Positions 1 through 6,244 are shown, counted from the first letter of the stretch. The stretch is DNA of 11,076 bases from JACVRM01 sp046262315 (GCA_046262315.1 JBHEMZ010000045.1:1-11076), one strand, 5' to 3'. Numbers and translations are program-made. The notes: generated from the sequence alone by a model not told the origin.

Positions 1-1
1 C

Positions 2-133
2 ACGTCGAGCTACTGCCTGTACGCGTTCCAGACCGGCGACCCCGCCAACCCCGGCCCCACCTACTTCAAGTCGGGCCCCTCGGGCGACATCCTCGAGGAC
101 AAGACCTCACCGTACGTCACCTGCTCGCCGTAA
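2..133 (+). CDS. type IV pilin, C-terminal fragment (cut by window start)
   Basis: The reading frame is open from base 2 to the TAA at 131-133 and gives the last 43 residues of a protein whose start lies outside the window. The fragment has two cysteines, at fragment residues 5 and 41, inside YCLYAFQ and YVTCSP, with a Gly-Pro-rich stretch between them. The complete pilin just downstream has the same layout (YCLES, then a GPGG turn, then a Cys four residues from the end, 35 residues between Cys). This supports a pilin whose C-terminal D-loop is closed by a disulphide. It is therefore probably a paralogous pilin, giving at least two pilin genes in a row on this strand. The N-terminal class III signal cannot be seen, so the call rests on C-terminal resemblance and position. 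Confidence 0.7.
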   Translation, partial: TSSYCLYAFQTGDPANPGPTYFKSGPSGDILEDKTSPYVTCSP

Positions 134-140
134 GCGCAAG

Positions 141-244
141 GTGATCGGCACTACCGGAGGGCGCGGGAGACCGCGCCCGCCGCGTTCGTGGGGATCACTC
201 AGGCGGGGTTAACCCCGAGTCACCCGTTGCCGATACGTGGTTAG
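141..244 (+). promoter_or_regulatory. structured leader of the pilin gene with palindrome CGGGGTTAACCCCG
   Basis: This intergenic stretch contains three pairing elements seen by eye. ATCGGCA (144-150) is an exact complement of TGCCGAT (228-234). Between them lie the 8-bp GNRA hairpin (159-178) and the perfect 14-bp palindrome CGGGGTTAACCCCG (204-217). The palindrome can extend by pairing ACTC (197-200) with GAGT (217-220) around a 5'-side bulge. The 3' half, from CTC at 198 to TGCCGAT at 234, recurs in the same order upstream of pilT. It could be a cis-acting RNA or a DNA operator. I could not match it to a known riboswitch class, and no convincing -35/-10 pair was found. Confidence 0.45.
159..178 (+). 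terminator. perfect 8-bp hairpin with GAGA loop
   Basis: GGGCGCGG (159-166) pairs perfectly with CCGCGCCC (171-178) across a GAGA tetraloop of the GNRA type. It lies 26 bases after the upstream pilin stop. There is no T-run, as is common for actinobacterial terminators. It could terminate the upstream pilin transcript, or it could be an internal helix of the leader RNA of the next gene. Confidence 0.5.
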
Positions 245-706
245 GTGACGGCTGATCTGCAGCTTGCTCGCACAGCCTCGCGCGTGCGCGCCCGCGTCGC
301 CGCGGACGGCACCGAAGGCGGATTCTCGCTCGTCGAGCTGCTCGTCGTGGTGATCATCATCAGCGTCCTGAGCACAGTCGCGGTCGGGGCCTACCTCGGG
401 ATGCGTGAGCGCGGCGAGCGGTCGACGGCCGAGCTGAACGTCCGTGAGGCGCTGTCGGCCGCGGAGGCCTACTACGCGCAGCGCGGCTCGTACACGGGAC
501 TCTCGCTCGCCGAGCTCAAGGCAATCGACGCCGGCGTCCGGTTGAGCCGCGAGCCCGTGATCAAGTCCAACGGCCGCCAGTACTGCCTGGAGAGCACCCA
601 CAACGGCCGCTCGACGAGCGCTCCGGTCGAGCCCGGCCACAACACGCACAGCCTGATTGGACCCGGCGGCGAGGTTGTCGCGGGCGCCTGCCCCGCATCG
701 CTGTAG
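245..706 (+). CDS. type IV prepilin (major-pilin-like)
   Basis: This is a 153-residue prepilin, the building block of a T4P or pseudopilus fibre. The class III signal is clear: a 26-residue basic leader ending Glu-Gly-Gly, cleavage between G26 and F27, then FSLVELL with Glu31 as mature position 5. A hydrophobic helix runs to about residue 50. The mature protein has about 127 residues. The helix continues into an Ala/Glu-rich amphipathic part (60-80), and the C-terminus carries Cys114 and Cys149, probably a disulphide-closed D-loop around a GPGG turn. The GTG start at 245 gives a long leader. A GTG at 284 would leave 13 residues before the Gly, and neither site has a good Shine-Dalgarno, so the start is uncertain. 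The neighbouring upstream fragment shares the C-terminal layout. It may be the major pilin, or one of a pair with the upstream gene. Confidence 0.93.
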   Translation: MTADLQLARTASRVRARVAADGTEGGFSLVELLVVVIIISVLSTVAVGAYLGMRERGERSTAELNVREALSAAEAYYAQRGSYTGLSLAELKAIDAGVRLSREPVIKSNGRQYCLESTHNGRSTSAPVEPGHNTHSLIGPGGEVVAGACPASL

Positions 707-746
707 TTCTCAAGCCCACTTCCGCAACTGCCGATAGGAGATTCAG

Positions 747-1298
747 ATGCACACCGTCCTCGGGAACCCCGTCCGCCTGCTTGCACTCGTCGGCCTCGCG
801 GCCGCGCTCGGCGGCGCCATGCTCGTCCTCAAGACGACCCAGGGCGGCAGCGAGACCGCGGCCGCCCCGAAGCTGCTGCACACCTCCGTCCGCGGCAAAC
901 ACGGTGCCAATCCGCGGGGGGCCCACACCAAGCCCGCTGCGAAGCCCGGACGCACCAAGCCGACCCCCCTCTCGCCCGTTGTGAACGGGCTACCGCGCGC
1001 GGTCGCCGCTGCCCTCGTGCGCAACGCTATCGTCGTCGTCTCGGTCGGGGCGCCCGGCGCCCGCGTGGACGAGCTCGCAGCCCGGGAAGCCCGCGCCGGC
1101 GCGGATCTCGCCGGAGCAGGATTCGTGCAAATCAACGCGTTCAGGCAGGCAGAAGTGGCGCCTCTCGAGGCGAAGGTGCAGCTCCGGAGCAATCCGTCCC
1201 TGCTTGTCTTCCGCCGCCCAGGCGACATAGCGATCAGCATCTCCGGCTTCGCCGATCGCGAAAGCGTCGCGCAGGCCGTCGAGAACGCACGCGACTAA
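747..1298 (+). CDS. membrane-anchored thioredoxin-fold-like protein lacking CxxC, next to pilin
   Basis: This is a 183-residue protein with ATG at 747 and a good Shine-Dalgarno (TAGGAG, 735-740), 40 bases after the pilin stop and probably co-transcribed with it. Residues 10-28 form one membrane segment. Residues 30-78 are a flexible Lys/Pro/Gly linker. Residues 81-183 look like a thioredoxin-type domain: strand VVVSV (97-101), a helix, strand GFVQINAF (125-132), then NPSLLVF (149-155) resembling the conserved cis-Pro strand, a beta hairpin and a final helix. Where thioredoxin has Ala-Pro-Trp-Cys-Gly-Pro-Cys, this protein has Ala-Pro-Gly-Ala-Arg-Val-Asp. There is no cysteine anywhere, so it cannot be a disulphide oxidoreductase. 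A structural or chaperone role at the pilin site is an inference. The fold call comes from motif spacing only. Confidence 0.72.
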   Translation: MHTVLGNPVRLLALVGLAAALGGAMLVLKTTQGGSETAAAPKLLHTSVRGKHGANPRGAHTKPAAKPGRTKPTPLSPVVNGLPRAVAAALVRNAIVVVSVGAPGARVDELAAREARAGADLAGAGFVQINAFRQAEVAPLEAKVQLRSNPSLLVFRRPGDIAISISGFADRESVAQAVENARD

Positions 1299-1300
1299 CT

Positions 1301-1351
1301 CCGCGCGAAGTCCGGCTTCGGCTCCGCCGAAGCCATGACGACTTCGCGCGG
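1301..1351. terminator. strong two-part stem-loop between convergent units
   Basis: CCGCGCGAAGTC (1301-1312) pairs perfectly with GACTTCGCGCGG (1340-1351). Inside it, GGCTTCGGC (1314-1322) pairs perfectly with GCCGAAGCC (1326-1334) over a 3-base loop. Together this gives 21 bp interrupted by one small asymmetric internal loop (C1313 against 1335-1339). It starts three bases after the stop of the plus-strand unit and is followed by GGGTTTGG. Position and stability fit a terminator of the plus-strand transcript. By symmetry it could also stop minus-strand read-through. Confidence 0.8.
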
Positions 1352-1385
1352 GTTTGGTGGACCTTCCATGTGCGGTGAGCCTCCC

Positions 1386-1402
1386 GCCGGGCCAAGCCCG
1401 GC
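1386..1402. other. second hairpin in the convergent gap
   Basis: GCCGGGC (1386-1392) and GCCCGGC (1396-1402) form a perfect 7-bp stem over a CAA loop. It lies in the 266-base gap between the two convergent gene sets (1299-1564), which otherwise contains no supportable gene. It may back up termination in either direction. Short GC stems arise often by chance in DNA of this composition, so the weight is limited. Confidence 0.35.
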
Positions 1403-1530
1403 TCCGCCGCCGACTGGCTCGCGCTCTCGACCGCTCGTAGAGACTGTCCCGACTCGACCCGCGACGCCGCAGGTCGTGCGTGCGGCTGCGGGCCAGAGAC
1501 TCCGGCGACGTAACCACCGAGACCAGCGCT

Positions 1531-1547
1531 GCTCCGAGCGGCGGAGC
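1531..1547 (-). terminator. weak hairpin just past the minus-strand operon end
   Basis: GCTCCG (1531-1536) pairs with CGGAGC (1542-1547) over a 5-base loop. It is about 18 bases beyond the last minus-strand stop codon. It is the nearest terminator-like element for that transcript, but the stem is only 6 bp and lacks a T-run. Confidence 0.3.
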
Positions 1548-1564
1548 GCCGGACATCGGGTCTG

Positions 1565-1903
1565 CTAGCTCGCGTCCTCGCCCTCGGGTTCGGCCTGCCG
1601 GCCCGACCAGGGCGTGGCGCGGCCGGTCGAGCCCGTCCAGCGTGGGTGGGCCTCGCGGATGAGGTCGATCGAGACGACCGCCTGGGGCCGGAGGTAGCGG
1701 TCGCCGACGAGCGGCCACTTCTCTCCGGTGCCGGCGAGCGTGGAGATGAGCTCGGCGGCATACCGGTGCGCCTCTTCTTCGTCCGCGAACGCGCCTGCCT
1801 CCACGCGGCCGCCGTCCACGAGGCGGAGCGCGACGGCGTATTGCGGCGGCCCCCCCTCGCGCAGCCTCTCTGTCTCTGACTCGGTCATCGTTTCCGGTTC
1901 CAC
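1565..1903 (-). CDS. small uncharacterised protein, last gene of the pilus operon
   Basis: This is a 112-residue acidic protein of unknown function. The reading frame starts with GTG at 1903. An ATG at 1888, which would give a protein five residues shorter, is about equally good because a GGAA lies just before it. The first 20 residues are Glu/Thr-rich and probably disordered. Residues 20-82 look like a compact alpha/beta domain: strand YAVALRLVDGG, a basic-acidic helix with EEEAHRYAAELISTL, and a conserved-looking strand around LRPQAVVSIDLI. The tail is charged and loose. There is no signal peptide, membrane segment or cysteine, so it is cytoplasmic. It follows the prepilin peptidase after 63 bases on the same strand. 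I recognise no family. The coding call rests on position, composition and lack of a better frame. Confidence 0.7.
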   Translation of the reverse strand: MEPETMTESETERLREGGPPQYAVALRLVDGGRVEAGAFADEEEAHRYAAELISTLAGTGEKWPLVGDRYLRPQAVVSIDLIREAHPRWTGSTGRATPWSGRQAEPEGEDAS

Positions 1904-1966
1904 GACGTCACCATACGACGCTGTGCGGACGATGCCTGCCCATCCGGCTTGATGGAAGGGGCTCGG

Positions 1967-2713
1967 TCAGAAGAGGCCCAGGTACGCGCCGAGCAGTCGG
2001 TCGCCGGCGAAAAGCGCCACGATCGAGCCGAGTGCCAGGAACGGACCGAACGGGATGCCCATCTTGCGCGCTGCTGGCCCGTGCCGCGCCAGCAGCACCA
2101 CAGCCGGCACGAGCGCCGAGAGCATCCCGAGCATGAGGGCGACCGCGACCGCCTTGCCCAGCATAGCGCCGAGCAGCAAGGCGAGCTTGACGTCGCCCAT
2201 GCCCATGCCTCGCGGGTAGGCGAGCACCGCCAGGAAGAGGAAGAGCGATGCGCCGAGCGCTCCCACCGCCCATTCGAAGCGCGGCTCGAGCGCCGTGTGC
2301 GCGACGAGCACGACGGCCGCCGACGGCAGCGTGATGCGGTCGGGCAGGATCCGGTGCTCGAGGTCGACCGCCGATAGCACCACGAGCACCGCGCAGAAGA
2401 ACGCCGCGAGCAGCGCGTGACCGCTGAACCCGAAGACGAAGAACGACGCCGCCACCAGCAGCGTCGTGGCGAGCTCGACTGCCGGATAGCGCAGGCCAAT
2501 TGGTGCGTGACACGATCGGCACCGCCCGCGCAGCAGAGCGTAGGACAGAAGCGGCACGTTGTCGTACGGGGCAATGTGGCTGCCGCAGTGCGGGCAAGCG
2601 GAGCGTGGCCGTACGAGCGATATGCGGTGCGGCACCCTGCCGGCGACCACGTTCAGGAAGCTTCCGATTGCCGCCCCCGGCGCGAGCGCGATCAGTGCGA
2701 GTGAGACGCTCAT
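1967..2713 (-). CDS. pilD: type IV prepilin peptidase / N-methyltransferase (A24 family)
   Basis: This is a 248-residue polytopic membrane aspartyl protease that removes prepilin leaders at the Gly|Phe/Tyr bond on the cytoplasmic face. In this family it usually also methylates the new N-terminus. The N-terminal domain (about 12-80) has GSFLNVVAGRVP and the four-cysteine motif C40-x2-C43 and C65-x2-C68. The methyltransferase half is therefore present. The peptidase domain carries the two catalytic aspartates, Asp117 in VDLEHRILPD and Asp174 in GMGMGDVKL. About seven hydrophobic segments follow the usual pattern, and the length is typical. The substrates in this window are the pilins at 2 and 245 and the PulJ-like protein at 5699, perhaps also the PilX-like pair. 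The ATG at 2713 has no clear Shine-Dalgarno. A 101-base gap separates it from the gene upstream. Confidence 0.97.
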   Translation of the reverse strand: MSVSLALIALAPGAAIGSFLNVVAGRVPHRISLVRPRSACPHCGSHIAPYDNVPLLSYALLRGRCRSCHAPIGLRYPAVELATTLLVAASFFVFGFSGHALLAAFFCAVLVVLSAVDLEHRILPDRITLPSAAVVLVAHTALEPRFEWAVGALGASLFLFLAVLAYPRGMGMGDVKLALLLGAMLGKAVAVALMLGMLSALVPAVVLLARHGPAARKMGIPFGPFLALGSIVALFAGDRLLGAYLGLF

Positions 2714-2814
2714 GTCAGGCGTTCACGAGCGGGGGACGGCGGTCCCGTGCGAGTGCCCGCGCCCTCCCAGGTGGCGAACGGTGTCCAGGGTGCTGCCCGT
2801 GTACCATCCCGCTC
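2714..2814 (-). other. 101-base gap before the prepilin peptidase gene, with a short hairpin
   Basis: This gap is longer than the others within the pilus operon, where most are under 35 bases. It holds a 5-bp stem, GGGAC (2733-2737) with GTCCC (2742-2746), just before the peptidase start. No promoter boxes or ribosome site are evident. It could mark attenuated or separate expression of the peptidase gene. I see no gene in it. Confidence 0.3.
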
Positions 2815-4209
2815 CTATCCCCGCCAGGTGCCCGGCGTTGGTTGGACGGTCAGGCTGACGCCGGGCGCTCCCGGCGTCAGCCGGATCAGAGCCTTGTGCT
2901 GGGCGGCGTTGTTGTCGACGTAGATCGATCGCGCGACGGCGGGCCCCCAAAGCGCCGCGTTGTTGTCGATGTAGACGTTGTTCACCGCGTACACGGCGCC
3001 TTGGAAGACCGCGTTGTTGGAGAACAGGACGCCGTTCGTGTCGGTTGTGGAGCCGGCGACGAGCATCAGCACGTTGTTTGACGTGTCCCAACTGGACGAG
3101 CATCCACTGATGCCGCAGAGCGTCGAGTTGTTTGTGAATGTGACCTTGCCCGAGGCGTAGATCGTGGCGCGCCCCGCGTAGACGGCACTGCCCGAGTGCG
3201 TGATATCGCCGTCGAAGTAGATCGTGCCGGCGACCGTCAGCGTGCCCGGAGAACCCGGTGTCCACGTGATCTGGCCCACCGTATTGCCCGCGCCGTCGAC
3301 ATAGCGACAATCGTAGAATGAGCCCGGAGTGAGATCGAATGTCGGCCGGCTCCGATTGCGGGTCGTGTCATTGTCGAAGCCTCCCGGCATCGTCCCGCTC
3401 GTGCAGGCGTTCGCCGGCCCAGGCTTGGCGGCCGAATACCAGAGCCCGAAGTCAGCAGGCGGCTTGGTGAGCGCGGACGGAGTCTGTGAGATGCTCGAGG
3501 CGTACACGCTGTCCGCAGCTGTGCACGGATGCGGGTCGGGCACGCCGCCCGTGCAACCGCCGACGATCGTGGCCGAGCTGATTGGCAACCCGACGGTTCC
3601 GATCGACCCGCCGTTTGTCACCTTCCCGCCGACGTACAGCTTGGAAGCGGTGTACAGCGCGTTGTTGGCGAGGCAGAGATCGCCGTTAATCCACAGCGGC
3701 GTCGCGAAAACGGCGTCGTTGCGGATCGTCATGCAACCCGCTGGCTGATCCGCGAACGAATACTCCCACGGCGTATTCGCGACGCTGATGTCGAATTGCA
3801 TCGAGCCCGTGCGCTGGACTGGCCCACCGGTCGCGGTCGGGTTCGGCACCGTCCCGGTGCCGACGACCGTCCACCGCAGACCCGAGAGCGTCGCCGAGTA
3901 CGCGGAGGTGCCACCCTCCATGTTCGTGGAACCCGAACCGAGCGCCGAGGGGACGCTCGGGTCGGTCGCGGCAACCAGGATCGAAGCGGCCTGGTTGATT
4001 CCCGCTTCCGCGAGCGCCAGGGCCTGCTGGTCGGCATTTTGGCGCCGTGCCGCGCTCTCCCCGCCGACGGACAGCGTGAGGACCGCCGCAAGCGCGATCG
4101 CGAGCACCATCATCATTCCGAGTGCCATCGGCAGCGCGAGACCTCGCTCGCTGCGCGCGATGCGGATCATCGATCTAGCGCGCGCCGTTCGTCTCGTCCT
4201 TCTCAACAT
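2815..4209 (-). CDS. PilX-like pilus assembly protein with Asn-rich beta-helix-like ectodomain (paralogue 2)
   Basis: This is a 464-residue protein starting at the ATG at 4209, chosen because GGGTGAG (4223-4217) sits 7 bases upstream and overlaps the stop of the gene before. A further 67 residues are open upstream but run over that neighbour and look like shadow. The N-terminus RSERG|LALPMALGMMM followed by a helix to about 48 matches the PilX N-terminal type. It has the Gly before the hydrophobic helix but lacks the Glu5 of ordinary pilins (Met28 is there). The ectodomain is rich in short beta strands with repeated Asn-Asn-Ala steps (182, 398, 416, 433), like an asparagine ladder of a parallel beta helix. 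It has eight cysteines. Residues 213-408 align with the adjacent paralogue. The likely role is a minor pilin or adhesin-like tip component. The exact function is unknown. Confidence 0.85.
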   Translation of the reverse strand: MLRRTRRTARARSMIRIARSERGLALPMALGMMMVLAIALAAVLTLSVGGESAARRQNADQQALALAEAGINQAASILVAATDPSVPSALGSGSTNMEGGTSAYSATLSGLRWTVVGTGTVPNPTATGGPVQRTGSMQFDISVANTPWEYSFADQPAGCMTIRNDAVFATPLWINGDLCLANNALYTASKLYVGGKVTNGGSIGTVGLPISSATIVGGCTGGVPDPHPCTAADSVYASSISQTPSALTKPPADFGLWYSAAKPGPANACTSGTMPGGFDNDTTRNRSRPTFDLTPGSFYDCRYVDGAGNTVGQITWTPGSPGTLTVAGTIYFDGDITHSGSAVYAGRATIYASGKVTFTNNSTLCGISGCSSSWDTSNNVLMLVAGSTTDTNGVLFSNNAVFQGAVYAVNNVYIDNNAALWGPAVARSIYVDNNAAQHKALIRLTPGAPGVSLTVQPTPGTWRG

Positions 4210-4217
4210 CGCCCGAC

Positions 4218-5696
4218 TCACCCGAGCTGCGGCCTGAGCAGAATCTGGAAGTCGCTGGTCGGGTTGCCGTAGACCTGACCGTTCCACGCGCCGATCAGGG
4301 CCGCCGGCCACGGGCTGATGGTCGGATCGTCGATCGAGTCGTCCTCCTTGATGCCCAGCTGTCCGCAGATGAGCGGCGCCGAGACGGAGGCCTTCTTGCC
4401 GACCTTGCACTTGCCCTGCGACCAGACTGCGCCCTGGAACGCCGCTTCGTCGCTGTCCATCGTGAAGGCCTCCTCATTCACGTTCTTGAGGCCGCCCGTG
4501 ACCAGGATCAGCGTGTTCTTGGTCGCGTCCCAGTTCGTCATGGCGCTCTTGCAGTCGCGCGTCCCGTCGCCGCCGGCGCAGAACGCCTCTTCGATGTCGA
4601 CCTTGTCCGACGTGTAGATCGTTCCGCGACCCTGGTAGTTGGTGAGGTTCCTATCCTTGGCCTCGACCCCGCCGTCGAAGAAGATCGTCCCCTTTACCTT
4701 CAGGACGTGCGTGACGTGGTTCCAGGCGAGTTCGCCGACCAGCTCGCCGGCCTGCCAGTACTGGCATGTGTAGGTCTCGCCCTTGGGCGTCAGATCCATC
4801 TTCTGAGCGTCGTTGTCGTACGACGTGTCCCGGTCGAATTCGCTGCCGATCGGCAGCGCCCCGACCGTGCACGGAAACCGGGGCCCAGGCTTCGCGTTCG
4901 CGTACCAGTAGGGGAAGTCGACCGTCGGCCGAGCGAGGTCGGTAGGCGAGGCGGTCACCGTTGACGCGTATACGGCGTCGGCGGGTCCACAGGGGCGGTG
5001 CGGCCCGGAGCCGTCCCTCAGGTTGCAGGTTCCCGCGATGTCGGCGCGCCTGATCGGTGTTCCCGAAAGCCCGATGCTGTCGGAGGAGCCGTCGAGCTCC
5101 ACGTACCCGCCGATCGAGACGTAGCTCCCAAGTAGCTGCGACGGCCTCTCGGGGTTCCCCTTGAGCTTGACGCAGCTCCCCGTGACGATCGGGACGGTGA
5201 TGATGATCTTCTTGAACTCCACGCACCTGCTCGTGTCGTACTGGTAGAGCCGGTTCCACAGCTCCCCGAGCCCGCCTGCGCCCACGTGCACGATCGACGC
5301 CACCTGGGTGATCGAACGGGTGTGTTGCCCGCCGCCCGAGACGGCGTTCGCGGCGAACCCGCGGGCGGTGATCGTCCAGTCGAGCCCCGAGAGCGAGCCG
5401 CAGTAGTCGCCCGTCGCAGCGTCGACGCTCACTGGAGTTGGAGAGGCACAGCCGGGCAGCGCGGACGAGAGACGCGGATCGGGAACGGTGGCCAGCACCG
5501 ACACGGCCGTGGCGAGCGCGGCCTCAGCCGCGGAGTAGGTGCTCTGTCCGCGCTTCTCCTGGGTCGCGCTTTGCTCCGAGGAGCGCCCATAAACAATCGC
5601 GGTCACGAGCGACAACGACAGCACGAGCATCATGCCGAGCGCCATTGGCAGCGCTAGTCCGCGTTCACTGCGCAGCCGCGAACGGAGACTCCCCAT
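4218..5696 (-). CDS. PilX-like pilus assembly protein with Cys-rich ectodomain (paralogue 1)
   Basis: This is a 492-residue protein with ATG at 5696, two bases after the previous stop, and a good Shine-Dalgarno (GTGAGGAG, 7 bases upstream). The N-terminus, SERG|LALPMALGMMLV and a membrane helix at 14-36, is almost identical to that of the following gene and fits PilX-type minor pilins. Position +5 after Gly13 is Met, not Glu. A helix with SAAEAALATAVSVL follows, then a large beta-rich region with twelve cysteines. The block at residues 218-425 aligns with residues 213-408 of the downstream gene. It shares the motifs PADAVYAS, an aromatic YW/WYxxAKPGP, DLTP with a following YxC, GTIxFDG and GRxTIY, and several conserved cysteines. 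The pair is therefore a tandem duplication. It is probably an exported minor pilin or tip protein. The ligand is unknown. Confidence 0.87.
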   Translation of the reverse strand: MGSLRSRLRSERGLALPMALGMMLVLSLSLVTAIVYGRSSEQSATQEKRGQSTYSAAEAALATAVSVLATVPDPRLSSALPGCASPTPVSVDAATGDYCGSLSGLDWTITARGFAANAVSGGGQHTRSITQVASIVHVGAGGLGELWNRLYQYDTSRCVEFKKIIITVPIVTGSCVKLKGNPERPSQLLGSYVSIGGYVELDGSSDSIGLSGTPIRRADIAGTCNLRDGSGPHRPCGPADAVYASTVTASPTDLARPTVDFPYWYANAKPGPRFPCTVGALPIGSEFDRDTSYDNDAQKMDLTPKGETYTCQYWQAGELVGELAWNHVTHVLKVKGTIFFDGGVEAKDRNLTNYQGRGTIYTSDKVDIEEAFCAGGDGTRDCKSAMTNWDATKNTLILVTGGLKNVNEEAFTMDSDEAAFQGAVWSQGKCKVGKKASVSAPLICGQLGIKEDDSIDDPTISPWPAALIGAWNGQVYGNPTSDFQILLRPQLG

Positions 5697-5698
5697 GG

Positions 5699-6244
5699 CT
5701 AGCTCCTCACCGTGTTGCGCAGCACGAGGTCGTCCTGGAGGCGGTAGGCCGCCTTCGAGTCCCTCGTGTCGACGTCCACGGGGAAGTCGACCCTGAGCTT
5801 CGCGAGCTGCCCCGGCGTCACGGCGTAGGCGAACACGGCCTGAGCCGTGATGAAATCGGCCATCTGCTTGCCGGTCGAGTCACACGTGGCACCGGGCTTG
5901 CGGTACAGAACCCAGCGAGATCCCGATCCGATCGTGCACCAGCTGACGTCGCCGCTCCCGGTTGGGCAGCCAGCCGGCAGCGTCAGCCGAATCGAGGCCG
6001 AGCTGACAACGGTGAGGGCGTTTGCGCAGTGCACCTCGCGGCGCAGGTAGCTCAAGGCCCCGCGAGCTTCAGCCTGCGCGTTGTGGCGGACGGCGATCTC
6101 GGTCTCGGCGCGCAACCCGGCCGTGAAGACCTGCGTCAGACCCCCCATCACGAGCGCCAGGATCGACAGCGTGGCGAGCAGCTCGACGAGCGAGTACCCG
6201 TCCTGCCGCCGGGCGCGCTGCCACAGCGTACGCACGCCCCTCAC
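5699..6244 (-). CDS. PulJ/PilW-like minor prepilin
   Basis: This is a 181-residue prepilin. The leader is short and basic, ends Gln-Asp-Gly16, and is followed by YSLVELLATLSILALVMGG, with Glu21 as mature position 5. It is a textbook prepilin-peptidase substrate. The mature 165 residues continue as a helix (AEARGALSYLRREV) and then a small beta domain with four cysteines, in the size range and helix pattern of PulJ/PilW-type minor pilins that help prime the fibre. The GTG start at 6244 overlaps the stop of the PASTA gene by four bases (GTGA), so translation is probably coupled. It ends two bases before the first PilX-like gene. A PilW/PulJ followed by PilX order is familiar from minor-pilin clusters, which supports the assignment. 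Confidence 0.92.
   Translation of the reverse strand: MRGVRTLWQRARRQDGYSLVELLATLSILALVMGGLTQVFTAGLRAETEIAVRHNAQAEARGALSYLRREVHCANALTVVSSASIRLTLPAGCPTGSGDVSWCTIGSGSRWVLYRKPGATCDSTGKQMADFITAQAVFAYAVTPGQLAKLRVDFPVDVDTRDSKAAYRLQDDLVLRNTVRS

Noticed and set aside
134..244. Known c-di-GMP-I (GEMM) riboswitch before the pilin gene
   Set aside because: The GTTGCCGAT tail resembles the 3' end of that class, but the GCAAACC and GACGCAAAGCC core motifs are missing, so I call it only an unassigned structured leader.
1335..1568. 77-codon plus-strand frame in the convergent gap
   Set aside because: It begins inside the terminator stem-loop, has Pro/Arg/Ser low-complexity composition and no ribosome site.
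990..1761. Minus-strand frames of 242 and 175 codons over the thioredoxin-like gene and the convergent gap
   Set aside because: They are Arg/Pro/Ser-rich translations with no domain, and they overlap two better-supported genes and the terminator.
4210..4410. 67-residue N-terminal extension of the second PilX-like gene
   Set aside because: It overlaps the 3' end of the preceding gene and has Arg/Gln-rich shadow composition. The ATG at 4209 has a Shine-Dalgarno and places the membrane helix near the N-terminus as in the paralogue.
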